A DNA stretch of 64,000 nt from Eonycteris spelaea. Taxonomy: Eukaryota; Chordata; Mammalia; Chiroptera; Pteropodidae. The stretch is taken from positions 4,340,001 to 4,404,000 of the forward strand of contig PUFA01000105.1 of the NCBI GenBank assembly GCA_003508835.1, given 5' to 3'. Under the pieces are notes generated by a model. The model saw nothing but the letters and a program-made list of their open reading frames with translations, did not search any database and had not been told where the DNA came from. Of the stretch, positions 1 through 11,904 are shown piece by piece; position 1 is the first letter of the stretch, and each line of letters begins with the position of its first letter. The translations under genes and the position numbers were made by a program.

Positions 1-2584
1 ATAGCATTTTCGTCTTTAAAGAGAACAGAGCTTTCTGAATCTTCTAAATCCTATTATTGGTATAAAAAAGATCAATAGCTAAACTTAAAAAAGTAAAATT
101 CTAAACTAAGGAGTAAATTCATCAGGAATGGCATAGAAAGAACAAAGTCAATTGAAAAGGGATTTTTTTTTTTTACCAAATAAAACAAATGAGGGTCAAA
201 ATAGTATAAAGAGTGAATAAATTAATTCAGAAGCAACAAGGGACAAAATTGATACCTGAAAACCCAAATGCTAACAATGTCATAGTTAATGAAGATGAAA
301 AATCAAATTGCTTAAAGTAATTAGGAAACCATAACGTTTTAGACAGACTAGAATATCAGTTTCCAGGGGAGGAAGATTAGAAACACTAGCCATTTTGCCC
401 ATGAATCAGCGTTTTCAGGGTTACTACTTGATACCAATTGCTTTGCAGTTAAAGACATAGTGTCCATTTGAATGTTCAATCAAAAGAGAAAGAGAAATAG
501 GAAAAGAGAGAACAGAGGATGAACATTAATATTTATGTAATAATTAATTAATATTTCTTCAAACAGGTGCCTACCTATGCTTTTTAATAACTGAATTTTG
601 TAACTCATTTTACTGGTTCCAAAGTATTTCCATATATTTTTTCTCATTTTATGGAAAATAAAGGAAATAGAATAGATACATCATTCTTGAGATGATTCGT
701 TTCACGTTACTAATTAATAGAGAAATAAAGACATCTACTAATGTCCATTCAAACTTGAATTTGTAATAATTGACATCATCTTACATCTAAAATTCAGTAT
801 AACATCAATGTACAACTTACTAAAGTACACCGCTAGGTACCAATCAGGCAAATTGTAGCATGTGAACTTCCTTAGCTTTACACTTTAGTGCAGTTCCTCG
901 AAACTGATTTTTTAAATTTCCATTCACTGACACAAAGAGCAAAGATGAATAAAAACGGAGATGTATTAATTTTGTAAACATTACATCATTTAGTACCATA
1001 TCAGACAGCTGGAATCTTTTCTCTATACCTGTGTTATTGGCATTGACTTTCTGATCTGCTATGTTTTTTTCTTTTTTAATTATGAGATCATATTATAAAA
1101 CATGGATATCCATTATAATGGAAATAAACAACTAAAGTTTTTAATTTCCTATTATTAAAAAAATATGGATATTAGAGATAGAAAAGTATGAAGGATGAAA
1201 AATATTAAAGAGAAGGCCTCTGTGAAAATGTGAGCAAAGATGGCTGGTATTTATAAACCATTTAACTCCCTAGTATTTTTCAACTACCCGGATTACAATT
1301 ATGTACATCAGAAATGGGAACAGAAACAATTCGTTTACATGTAAGTGAATTTACTTACATTTCCAATGAAGTTATCATACTCCTATTAGACCATATTCTT
1401 TTTATGCTTCTCTAGAGTGTTCAAGGATAAATATAAATTATCATTGCTTTAGATTTCTGTAACCAAATCATATTCAAATGATTCCAGTGCATTATAATAG
1501 GATAGAACTTTCCATTTTTCAACATAACCAAGTATTGTTTAAAAAGAACATTTAGACCTCCTCTAGCTGATAAATGATCATAAATTGCTATTTAAAGCTT
1601 TGAAAAAACTAGGCTCGTAGACTGCTAGTTGACAAAAATATTTGAAAGTACTTTCATTCCTCTTAGTTATAAACGTAAAAAACTCACTTATATATATTTA
1701 TCTGCACATCTATAAATAAATTCCTAAGTACTAATACAATATCAGAAATCCAAATAACAATATCTGTTGTAAAAAGGCATGATATTCTTCATTTTGTGAA
1801 AATATGTATTTAAAGATGACAACATACTGTATACAAAGATGATTCATAAAGAAATCCTAAGTTAATTTTATAAAGGAAATATAAATCACCAATTATTTAA
1901 TTTAGTGTTATAAAATTATTATTTCCCAGTATTTATGGCTTACAAACCTTTTTCTGTCTTATTTGACCCTTCGGTAAAGGGTACAATAGTTTAAACATAT
2001 AGAACATAAAACAAAAAAATGCATGGAGAAATACATATATATTTAGTACTCTTTTTGAGTCATTTTTTTGTCCATATAGACAAACAAAGTGATAACAAAG
2101 TGACTAAATATATGAAGCCAAAAACATTTAATAAGCTTGCCTAGATTTTGTGCATTATTATTTGGCTAGAGTCATAAAATGAGGCAGAGACAGCATCAAA
2201 TCATAACTTAATTTTAATCAAATCATAGGTGTTAATTTTATCTGCCTAACACATAAAAATTACTAAAATCCAAATATGTATTAAATACAATTTCACATTT
2301 ATGTCACCCATTATCCATTTGAATGTGTATTATATTTGAATAAATATAGCATTTAATTTAATAAAAACTTCAGTTAAATTTCTGACAAAACCCATTCCTA
2401 CATATCTCCCAGGATAAAAATGCAAAATAACTACACATAATATCAATACAAATTCATTAACCAAGTATGCTACTCTCTGTAACAAATATCTAAATCAGTT
2501 TTTATACAACACAGTAAAATGTTATGTATTGCACCAGGTAGACCACGATGTTTATCAAATTTAAATGGGCTCTGCTCCGTGTTG
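1..2584. other. Unassigned AT-rich non-coding DNA
   Basis: No reading frame of note, no recognised transposon and no RNA gene was seen on either strand. The sequence is AT-rich with short A and T runs. It may hold very old repeat relics below what can be recognised by eye. Confidence 0.6.
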
Positions 2585-2805
2585 TAACTCAGGGACCCAG
2601 GCTTTTTCCATCTTGGGCCTTTGTTCTATGTAAGTTCCTATAGGTTCTTTCTACTGAGTCAGTGAATGAAGAAAGAATAAAGATCTCTCCTAGGAGATTT
2701 TAATAATCTAAGCTCAAAATGGCACTCATTACTCTGACACATCGCTTTGACCAGACTCAGTCACTTGGCTGCATCTCACATCAACAGAAGCTCGAAACGC
2801 AGCCT
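2585..2805. repeat. Ancient interspersed repeat, family not named
   Basis: The segment contains 'cagggacccaggc' followed by a 'ccatcttg' block and, about 150 bases on, 'gaccagactcagtcac'. This order of words is one I recall from a common old mammalian interspersed repeat (consensus-like words: 'agggacccaggctcc', 'ccatcttg', 'ccagaactcagtcacatgg'). A second stretch near 46.25-46.6 kb has the same order of words. I cannot give the family name with confidence. Confidence 0.4.
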
Positions 2806-3423
2806 ACTTATATGCATAGTAGGAAAGCAAATGAGTTTGGTGAATATTAGTCTGTACTGTACCATAAAGCTGTAATGTACATACAACTTTAACTGTTTTA
2901 GTACAACTTCCACCTGGACTTTGGTTATGTCAATCAGTTAATAGGAAAGAAAAGAGAAGAAAATACAAACTTCAGTGGATTTAGTACATAGGAACTAGAT
3001 GAGTCTTGATACCTTGACAAGGTATATTCTTTCTAAACTTAAGTGTCTTCAACTGTTGAATGAATGAATGATTATAGGTATTATCCCTACTAAAATTTTC
3101 CTGCAGGTTATTAATTGTAGATAATGTCTTATCAAAACTAGTCTTAGGAAGAAAATAAATTAAATTGGAAGGTTGATGGTTGGATACTTCACCAATAAAT
3201 GCAATTGCTCAATTTTAATCCTATATGCATTAATGTAGAAAAAGACTAAACTAAATCCTAGAAAATATTAAGAGAGATGTATCTTAAAAATATCTTAAAG
3301 CTGCTATAGTTATCATTAAGGATACAATAGCAAAGGATGAAAAAGTCTGAGAAGCATTTGAGATTGGGGAAGTAAGGAGCCAATAGTATAAACAGAATAG
3401 ACAGATGACAACTGATAAAAATA
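2806..3423. other. Unassigned AT-rich non-coding DNA
   Basis: Nothing recognised on either strand. A short 'tgaatgaatgaatg' run lies near 3060; it is too small to call as an L2 tail. Confidence 0.55.
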
Positions 3424-3522
3424 TAGATGATAGATGATAGATAGATAGATAGATAGATAGAAGATAGATAGATGGATATAGATAGATAGATAGGTAGATG
3501 ATAGATAGATAGAGGGTAGATA
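3424..3522. repeat. (GATA)n microsatellite, interrupted
   Basis: About 100 bases of GATA/ATAG units with single-base interruptions (GATG, GGTA, AAGATA). The serine/tyrosine/leucine-rich frames on the minus strand here are artefacts of the repeat. Confidence 0.95.
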
Positions 3523-4734
3523 CATATAACACAGAGTCCCAGAAATAGAAGAAAACACTAAGTTATGAAACAAATCAATTGGTCCAAAAATGTGCCTGAA
3601 TTTTGATCAGATGAGGTTGGCAATAGTGTGTGAAGTAGCATTAATTTTTTGGTGTTGTTTCTGTTCTTGCTATTTTTTTTCCTTTTTTTTTTTTTTTTTT
3701 CCTGGTGTGGTCAGAAGTCAGAATGCTTAATTTATTTGTGCTTAAGTAACTGTCTGATACCCTTAAAAACATGCAACATTAATTTAGGTTAAATGACTCT
3801 CAGCCTTGCTAATGCTATTATGGGATTTGGGATTTGAGAATTTGCTACACAGACTTTCTTCAGAATCACTAGATATTGTATTACCTGTAAATTACCAAAC
3901 CAATAAAATGTCAGCAGTCATAAATTTACTTATTTTAAAGCTTAAGTTGAACGAACTTGAGAAATACGTTTAAAGACTAAAATTTTAAGCAATGCTATAA
4001 TCTTTGCAGGTATAGCTTATATCAGGATTATTGTGTTGACAACCAACCCAGGGATTTCTGAATTGCTATATAAATATTTGTAATGTATTTCAATATCAGA
4101 TGTAGCATGCATATAATCTAAAACTGAGTGCACTCTTTTTTTTCTGCATTAGAAATATAACTATATAATATACTACAAAGGTTGTGGCCTTTCAGAATAT
4201 ACTGAGCTTTATGATAAATGAATTATTAAAATTGACTTTCAGATGATGTACTCATTTGTTGTCTATTTCACAGTCTATTCATATCTCTTAAAGTATTCAA
4301 ATATGACTGAAGACTATAGAAGATATTTACCTTAATGCTTCTTATTTATTGAAATAAAAAATTTTCTCCTAATATAAAGCAATTTTGATCAACTACCCAC
4401 CAATATCAGAATTAGAGGACTTTTTTTTACTTATCTCTTTCCCAAAATTAGATAGTAGTTTCCTTAAAAAGAGAATTTTTTTAGTTATTACCATTTGCTT
4501 CGTGCCCAACCTAAGAGCTGGTATATAATACATTTTTTATAAATAATTGTTGATTAAAGAAAAAACAAAAACCAGAACTGCTTAGGACTTCTAGCTAATT
4601 AGTTGTTATTTTTAAATTATTTTGATAACTCTCCATATCATTCCTTTGATACTTTTTTGTATTGCTATGACAGTAGAATTATGTGACAGCAGTTGTGACT
4701 GTAACTATTCCAAACTAAGGGTTCTTGCCAAAAG

Positions 4735-4735
<1 letters not shown>
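3523..4735. other. Unassigned AT-rich DNA with a T-run
   Basis: Mostly unassigned. A T8-CC-T18 homopolymer block lies at 3673-3700. No transposon ends or coding frames were recognised. Confidence 0.55.

Positions 4736-4789
<54 letters not shown>
4736..4789. repeat. (CA)27 microsatellite
   Basis: A pure CA dinucleotide run of 54 bases without interruption. The histidine/threonine-rich frame on the plus strand and the valine/cysteine-rich frame on the minus strand across this site are products of the repeat, not genes. Confidence 0.98.
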
Positions 4790-4792
<3 letters not shown>

Positions 4793-6260
4793 CACAGAAA
4801 CAAAACAAGAAAAGAAGCAAACAAAAGTATTAGCAATGCAATGATTTTTTTTTTTCGCTGTCATTTTGTTTTTGCCATTGTGTATACTTTTGGGGTGCTT
4901 CATTCATTTTTAGTTTTCAAAATGCAGTTATTGAGGAAATAAATGGCTCAGGGTCTTTTCCTGCTTATTTGTGTTCTTATTCTCCAATTAACATAAATCT
5001 GAATCAAATATGATTTTTATCCCCATTTCATTTTTTTATTTCCAGTTAATAACAATTTCAATGACAGATTTTCTTTTAGTGTGTGTCTAAATGTATTATT
5101 TTTAGACAACTTTATACCTTTAAAGTTATGATATTAAATAACTTTGTTGATAATATCTGCCATTTTAATTTGAACATTTTGGGGAGTAGCTATCAGTCAA
5201 AATTGCCCACCAGTGGTAATTTATATCATTACACTTATCATTCTCCTTCAATCATAGAAAGTATTCAAATATTTCAAATTGAGATGAGCAATAAAGGCTA
5301 TCGCAGCATAATTTATCTAAAACTTTCTCCTGAATTTGCAGAAATTGAAATTGGGCAATTGCTGAGACCTCAAAACATGGCAAAGATCAGTTTTCGATTA
5401 AAAAAAAAAAATAGGTAGTCATCTCATTTAACTGAGCTAGACTTTTCTGTCTTATTACTATCTTGGAAGACGGACGGCCTTAACATTAAATTGACCTATT
5501 AATTGTAAATTAAAATCTGTAGTTTCCACTTATTACAGCTTCTCTTAAGCACTGAAATTAATTTGAAATCAAAAGGAAATATAACCCAAATTTTAGTCTT
5601 GAATTCTACCTGAGTTTGTCAACAACTAGATATACCAAGTCGAAATATGTATCTTTTTTATTGTAGTTATTTTGTAAAATTATAATTGAGTGAGTGGTTT
5701 TCATAATATACTATTTCTCGCTCATTAAAAAAGTGCTTAGTAACCTGCAGAGACAGGAAGACCTTTGTTGATATTCTGATATTTTCAGAATGTTTTTGTC
5801 ATAGATATAATAATTTCTTACATTTATGTAGTATAGGATGTAAAGTTGGTAAGAACCTAAAGCAGTGGAGGCATAATAAATGCTCTAGAGATTTTTAATT
5901 GAAATGGAAATAAATGTAGTATTATCTAAATATCTAAAATAAAGGATCCTTTATTAAAAATATTTTCATTTATAAATTTATCTCATTCCTGAAAAATTAG
6001 ATTTTACATAAGAGATATATCAAATGAAAGACCAGTTCGATTACATGGCATAAGTTTAAGTAAAACAAATATTTGGATTATATTGTTTAAACTATGTTTC
6101 TCTGCTCTTATACTTTCAACAGAAGGTGAGCTCCATTCCATATTATATTTCACACTGTTATGCAACCAATTTTTTTTCTTAAGAAGCAGAGCAGAGGATG
6201 GTAAAAGAAAAGAGGCTCAGCTCTAAAAGTGATCGTGGGCCCATGGTACGGATCTCTCGC
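4790..6260. other. Unassigned AT-rich non-coding DNA
   Basis: A 111-codon plus-strand frame at 5083-5418 has no recognisable domain and ends in a lysine run encoded by an A-stretch. I treat it as chance. No transposon was recognised before the L1 piece that follows. Confidence 0.55.
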
Positions 6261-6283
6261 CTCAGCCTTTCGCATCTGCTCTC

Positions 6284-6850
6284 TCATCTAATCTTTGCTT
6301 GCATGGTTGTTGAGAAGATGCTGGATGTAGTTCCTATCTTTCTTCCTCTATAGGCAAGATGTTTTTTAACTCTGTCTTCACTCAGAGTTGTTTTCTCTAT
6401 CTTTGATGTATCTAGTTTGAAAATTATTCGCGTGGGTTTAGTTTTGTTTTGTTTTGTTTTTTGTTTTGTTTTGTTTTGTTTGTTTTGCATTTATTCTGCT
6501 TGGCATTCTCTGAGCTTTCCAGATCTGATGTCTGATATTATTTGGGAGGACATTCTCGGTCATTAATATTTTAAATATTTATCTGTTCCTTTTTCTCCAT
6601 CTGGTATTCCCATTATGTGAATATTATTCCTTTTATAGTTGTTCCACAATCTTTGGCTATGCCGTTCTTTTCTTTTTGTTTTTTTCTTCTCGTTTTTTTT
6701 TTTTTTTTCTCCCCACTCTGCCTCTGTCTTCGGTTTTTGAGAATTCTACTGGTGGATCTTTTATCTCAAAGATTCTTTCCTCAGCCACATCCAGTCTACT
6801 AATAAGCCCATCAAAGGCATTCTTCATTTCTGTTCCAGTGTTTTTCATCT
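6284..6850 (-). pseudogene. L1 ORF1p remnant, disrupted
   Basis: Three parts of the L1 ORF1 RNA-binding protein can be read on the minus strand in order. First is the coiled-coil region, containing MKNAFDGLISRLDVAEERI (6657-6848 frame). Next is the start of the RRM-like domain, with NNIHIMGIPDGEKG (near 6590-6625, another frame). Last is the C-terminal domain, with RIIFKLDTSKIEKTTLSEDR and a following KKHLAYRG (6284-6490 frame). The intact protein is about 340 residues; here the frame is broken at least twice, low-complexity A/T runs have expanded within it, and much of the RRM domain is eroded. It is a dead relic and makes no functional protein. Confidence 0.85.
6441..6488. repeat. (TTTTG)n microsatellite inside L1 ORF1 relic
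   Basis: About 48 bases of TTTTG-like pentamers with a few length variants. It sits at the ORF1 position where L1 normally has an A-rich stretch on its sense strand, so it probably grew from that A-rich sequence. Confidence 0.93.
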
Positions 6851-7885
6851 CTAGAATTTCTTTGGTTCTATTTAAAACTTTTCGTCTCTGCTTACATTAC
6901 TCATCAGTTCTTGCATATTGTCAACTGTAGCCATTAGAGCCCTTAGCATATTAATCATAGATGTTTTTAATTCCTAGTCTGATAATTCCAACATCCCTGT
7001 CATGCGTGGTTATGATACTTACTCCATCTCTTCGAATTGTGTTTTTTGCCTTTTAGTATGCTATGTAAATTTTCATGATAACCAGGAGTGATATACTTGA
7101 TAAAAGAAACTACTATACTTGGGCCTGTAGTACTAGGGTGGTAAGGCCTGGGGTGAGGGAGAATGAGGGTGAGAAGCATTTTATAATCTTACAATTAGGT
7201 CTCTTTCTTCATTTGTGCTTGTACCATTGGGCTGCAAACTTCCTTTGTGCTTCTTAGTTCTCCCCTCTTACTTAGGTGAGACAGGGTGGCTAGAACAGGC
7301 TGGAGTTGGGTATTTTCCTTCCCTAGTTAAGTTAGGCTCTGATAAAACCCCACGTGGTTAGGCTCTTGTTAGGTAGTTTCCCCGGAGTTCAGGCCATGCT
7401 AAAAAGAGAGTGCTCTCTCTTCATGCAAAATGATTCCCTACTCCCCAACCACGAGAGGCAGGAGGGGATTTTGCTCTATTTACTTTGAGATTCTGGTCAA
7501 GCTCTTGGAGGTGAAGCTCATGAAATTGTAGGGACCCCACTATGGCTGCGTACCCCTGGAATTTTTATGTCTTAGACTTGTCCACACTGAGAGTCAGCAG
7601 TTTGTCACTTACAGTTCAGGTTTTCGTTTCTGGCCGGGTTCCCAAGGCAGTTTTCCCTGGTGAGTCTCCACTCTGGTAAGCTCTGATTCTGTATTCCTCT
7701 TTCTATCTCTCCGCGATGAGGCAGTGATTTTCCCTCTGTCCTTCCTTCTCTTACAGATCCAAGAAGGGTTAATTTTTCAATCTGTTCAAATTTTTACTTG
7801 GACAGACTGCTTGGTGACTTACAGGCTCCTTACATGAGGAAGTGGAAACTCCCAGTTCACTTATGCTGTTTCAAAGTTTATCTTT

Positions 7886-9970
7886 CACTTCTTATTTTCA
7901 GATGGTAATATTGTGGTCTAAGTAGAAAAAAAAATCACGCACCCCTGAATATTAATGCTTCTCAAACATCCAAAACATATGTTTAACAGACTTTACCCAC
8001 AAACAGAGGAGATGTGTATTTTTCAGAAATTATTCACTGAAATACAATGATTATCTATGACCCAAATGAGATAATACATGGCAATGTTGGAGAGGTGTTT
8101 TTTGGAAACAAAATGAAACCAAAGTATACATTTCAATGAACTGTTTAGCACTAAGCTTTGTACACAGATGACCAGAACACACTACTGGTAAATGCTGCTT
8201 GCTCTACATGCAAAAAGAATGGAAAGATAACTCGAGTTCTCTAAAATGATTATTCCACTGGAAATGGAAATGGAAATGTATAGAAGGAAAAAATAAAGAT
8301 AAAACCTGTTTAAAATTAATTTTATTTTTAGTTTTTCAATCTATCTAAATAGGAAATATCCTAGATATACTTTTCTTGTTTATCATTATTAAAAGTCTTT
8401 TTTTCCTTAAATAAAAATTACATGATTACTTTGGATTTCTGGATAATATGACTGGGTTGAAATATTTATTATGGATTTTTAAAAATAGTACCATTGGATA
8501 TTGAGTGGTAACGTGCTTAATGAATAAGATTACATCAATTGGGATAAGGATGTATGTGTAAAATAGCAAAGAGATAAAGGAAAAAATCTCTTAGTTAAGA
8601 GAGATGTCAAAATCTGTACGAATATTTTCAATTTTCCAAGCATTACATTTTGCTTTGGTACAACAGGTGAAGTTTCTAAATAATATTATGTCAAGAATTA
8701 GTTGAGTGTTGTGGTTTTCAAGTAGTAGGTCACTAGCAATTTGAGAAAATCTGAAAAAGGAACAATTTAAGATAAGACAGATGATTAGCTTAAAGTCCAT
8801 TACTGTTGGCTAGTTCTTATAAGAGGAAAACAAATATCACTGACATTCATAGAGTCTGGAAAAGGGTTGACCAGAGGACGAGGTAAAGGGAAATAAAAAG
8901 ATACTGAGAAAAAGGACTTTAACACATTCGAATACTATGAATTCAAATGTAATAAACATTAAAACATTGTTTTGATCATTTGTAAGGCTGTTATACATCG
9001 CCACATTGAAACCGCCTGATCAAACAGGAATTTTAAGCGATCAGACAGAAATGGGTCTGGATCTCCTTAAGGACTAACATCAAATATTATTTGAGGTCAT
9101 TGTATAAAATCCCCTGGATGCCTGCTGACATGGTTAATAAATTATCTTTGAGAGAAAATGCAGACTAACCTTTAAGAAACCGCTGTATTTAGAATCAAGG
9201 AATCACTCAGGAGAAACCACTCAAAGAAGAAACTCTCTTCTGACCCTAACTGTAACAACTGATCACAGAGTATTATATTGCATACGAAACCCCTATCGTG
9301 ACAGTAATGGAACTAGATGGCCCCAGATAAAGTGGTGTTAGTGAAATTAGTTTTCTTTCATAAAAGCAAAATAACAACCTCCTCCTCCTCCAATCACCAC
9401 CAAAAAAAAAAAAAAAAAAAATGGAGTGACCTAAGTCCTTTCCTGCTGTTAGAAGGCTAGGACATGTGCCTTTTTTCATTAGGGTGTTTAAACATCAGGA
9501 CACTGCTGAATTCAGAAATTAATAATAATCATCATCCTCAACAAGAAAGTGCTGGGATTCAAAAGTCAGGATCAGAAAAATCAGCATTAGTTTAAACAAT
9601 GATTTCTAAAATTTAAATTCGAATGAGAGGTAGTTGTCTGTATACCTGTTTACTTACTATGTTATTTTTCATATGGTGTCCAAGTTAATTAATACAGTAT
9701 GTTCTTAAAAATACAAACAAATATTTACCAAATACTGTTGAATTTCCATGTCCATAAGTTTACCGTAACACTTTAGTATAAAATAAATCCTACTTAAAAA
9801 AAATTATTAATGTGTATGTATTTGTGTGTGGTGAATAGAGAACAAAATATTGAATTCAAACACAGTTATTAAACTATTGGCTGAAATTATTAAATAACTA
9901 AGTCATATGGTTTTGTCAATTAGAGCTATCAGAGTTGTTTTACCCTCAGCAATATCACAAATTACTATAT
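7886..9970. other. Unassigned DNA with minor simple repeats
   Basis: No confident transposon or gene. Small features: three GGAAAT units near 8258-8277, a run of CCT triplets near 9378-9392, and an A20 run at 9402-9421. The part at 9110-9215 resembles 10780-10860 (see findings). Confidence 0.55.
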
Positions 9971-9974
9971 CATG

Positions 9975-10565
9975 GAACATCTTAAGATTGATATTTTTAA
10001 AATTTACACACAGTAAATTCACCTTTTACCACTTTGGTATAGTTTTATGAGTTTTAGCACATGTCTAAATTTGTATAAACAACTTCATATTCAAGATACA
10101 GAGCAGTTTCCTTTGCTTCAAAAAATTTCTTTGATGACTTGGTAGTCAGTCACCCCGTCTCCCTACCTCTACTTGATGACAACCACTGATCTAAACTTTT
10201 TCCCTTCAGTTTTCTGTTTTCCAGAATATCATATGAATGAAATCATACAATATGGGTCCATTTAAAACTGACTTCTTTGAGAATTCTTTATGTCATTGTG
10301 GATATCAATAGTTTTTTTGTTTGTTTGTTTGTTTTTATCTATTCAACCATTAAAGGACAGTTAGGTTGTTTCCAGTTTTGGTAAATAGTAATTAAGCAAC
10401 TATAAACATTTGTGGGCAGGTTTCTGTGTGAATATAGGTTTTTATTTCTCCAGAGTAAATACCTAGGAATGGATTTGCTAGATTATGTGATAAGTATATG
10501 TTTACCTTATTAAGAAACTGCCAAATTGTTTTCCAGAGCGGCTTTACCATTTTACTCTTGAACAA
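9975..10565 (-). mobile_element. L1 3'-end fragment (L1M-type), antisense
   Basis: The plus strand reads as the complement of an old L1 3' end. It begins with 'acacagtaaattcacctttt', passes through 'ccagaatatcatatgaatg' and 'ggttgtttccagttttgg', and ends with 'ctgccaaattgttttccag'. This order (3'UTR first, then the end of ORF2) means the element lies on the minus strand with its 3' end near 9975 and a 5' truncation near 10565. A TTTG microsatellite (about 10313-10336) has grown inside it. Subfamily not determined. Confidence 0.88.
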
Positions 10566-10665
10566 TATATAGGGATTAGCTTATTATTCTTTTGAAATAA
10601 AACTATGAAATAGAGAAGAGTCAAGGTTCTATTCTGTTTGATTTTATATTTTGTGTTTAATCAAA

Positions 10666-10845
10666 GTGGTAGATTGAATAACGACCCCCAAAAGATATTC
10701 AGGACCTAATCTATGGAAAGTGTGAATGCTACTAAACATGAAAAAAAAGTCTTTCCTTATGTAATTAAGGCTTTTGAGGAGGATGCCACTGACATGGTTA
10801 ATGAAAACTAACATTTAAGAAAGTCCTTCCCTCAGAATCAGGAAA
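10666..10845 (+). mobile_element. MLT1-like ERVL-MaLR LTR fragment
   Basis: The start 'gattgaataacgaccccca' followed by 'caggacctaatc' matches the typical beginning of MLT1-type LTRs (recalled as 'gactgaataatggccccca' then 'tcctaatcc'), and 'atgtaattaaggcttttgag' matches a further block. It is a decayed non-coding LTR relic. Naming is by recall; the 3' boundary is unclear where the next L2 copy starts. Confidence 0.6.
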
Positions 10846-10859
10846 TCAGTCATGGAAGC

Positions 10860-11900
10860 AGGTTTATTGCTTTCATGCAGTGAACATTCTGGTGGGGGCA
10901 AAGACGACTAAAGGAAATAAATAATTATAAAATAAAATGCTGAATAACTGTAAGTATAAGCAAGAAAAAGCTGATAAAAAAAAAAAAGTCCCAGAGCTGG
11001 AAGAGTAAATTTATAATGTTTTAAAAAGAGGTTCTCAGGTGATTCCTAACAGAAGATGGTATTTGAGCGGAGAATGGAATGAGGTGAGGTGTGCTAGCCA
11101 TGTGACAATACAGAAAAAGAGTGTGAATGGCAGAAGGCAGAGGGAGGGATTGAAAAGGTTCTGAGGCAGAAGCACACGGCACGTGTTTGGGCAATTACTA
11201 TGCTCTCTGGTCTTTCGGATGAAGAGTGAGGAAGGGAATGCCGGATGGAGATGATGTTGGAGAGCTGCCTGAGGTGAGTTCTCACCCAGACTCACCCTTT
11301 ATTAAGCAGACTGGATTTTACCTCATCATGGGAGAGAAAGTCCCTGGAATGTTTTACCTGGGGAAGAACTATGAACGGGCTTATCTTTTAAAATAATCAC
11401 CCTAGCTCCTGACTGATGCAAAGGTTACAGGTGGAGAAAAGTGAAAGAAATGGGCCCAGGGAGGAGGCTGTTACAGTAGGCTAGACATGAGGTGAGAAGT
11501 GATGCTAATTTAAAGCACTGTAATAGCGGTGTGGAGGTAGGAGAATGTCTTAGATGCTAAATATGATTTGCAAGTAGATTCGGTGGGGTTTGCGGCTGAT
11601 CTAATACGATGTTAAGGAGTTGAGACAAAGAGAGAGAGATTAGCGATAACTTCAAATTTTTGGCAGACCCCATAAATCAGTCATTTATGGACAAGGAAAA
11701 ACTGAAGAAGGGGAAGTTCAAAAAGGTGGAAAGCCATAGTTTGACTTTTGGAGTCAGTATTAGATTTTTAAGTGGAGATGTTTCGTGGGCGATTCGAAGT
11801 ATAAATCTAATATTTAAGGAAGAGGTCATAGTTATAGAAAAAATTGAGACTCTCCAGAAATATAAATTCCTGAGTCTAGCGGCATCATCTGTAAGCTTAG
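10860..11900 (-). mobile_element. L2 LINE fragment, antisense, about 1 kb
   Basis: Read on the plus strand this follows the complement of an L2 3' region over most of its length. 'gtgaacattctggtgggg' recalls the complement of the L2 tail; 'gtatttgagcggagaatgg' and 'ctgaggcagaagcacacgg' match the segment ahead of it; 'aggaggctgttacagtagg' and 'agtggagatgtttcg' match parts further upstream. It is one of the longest L2 copies in the window. The frames at 11035-11295 and 11660-11908 lie inside it and are not genes. Confidence 0.78.
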
Positions 11901-11904
11901 GAAA

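Larger units (their letters stand above)
6260..7885 (-). mobile_element. L1 fragment (L1M-type): 5'UTR plus decayed ORF1, antisense
   Basis: Read on the minus strand, this segment runs from an L1 5' untranslated region (about 7885 down to about 6900) into ORF1 coding sequence (about 6850 down to 6284). On the plus strand the old-L1 5'-end words 'tctgataattccaacatc' and 'gtgttttttgccttttag' are clear. ORF1 pieces are visible in translation. No ORF2 sequence follows below 6260, so the copy keeps its 5' part and lacks the 3' part, unlike the usual 5'-truncated L1 copy. A TTTTG repeat (6441-6488) and a T-run (about 6692-6710) lie inside it. Exact subfamily not determined. Confidence 0.88.

Noticed and set aside
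3284..3573. Two minus-strand frames rich in Tyr, Leu, Ser and Ile
   Set aside because: They are translations of the GATA microsatellite and show only its periodicity.
4622..4942. 106-codon plus-strand frame with His-Thr repeats and its minus-strand partner
   Set aside because: The middle is the CA repeat; the flanks have no domain and no coding signature.
5083..5418. 111-codon plus-strand frame
   Set aside because: No recognisable domain, ends in a lysine run from an A-stretch, and has no exon-like context.
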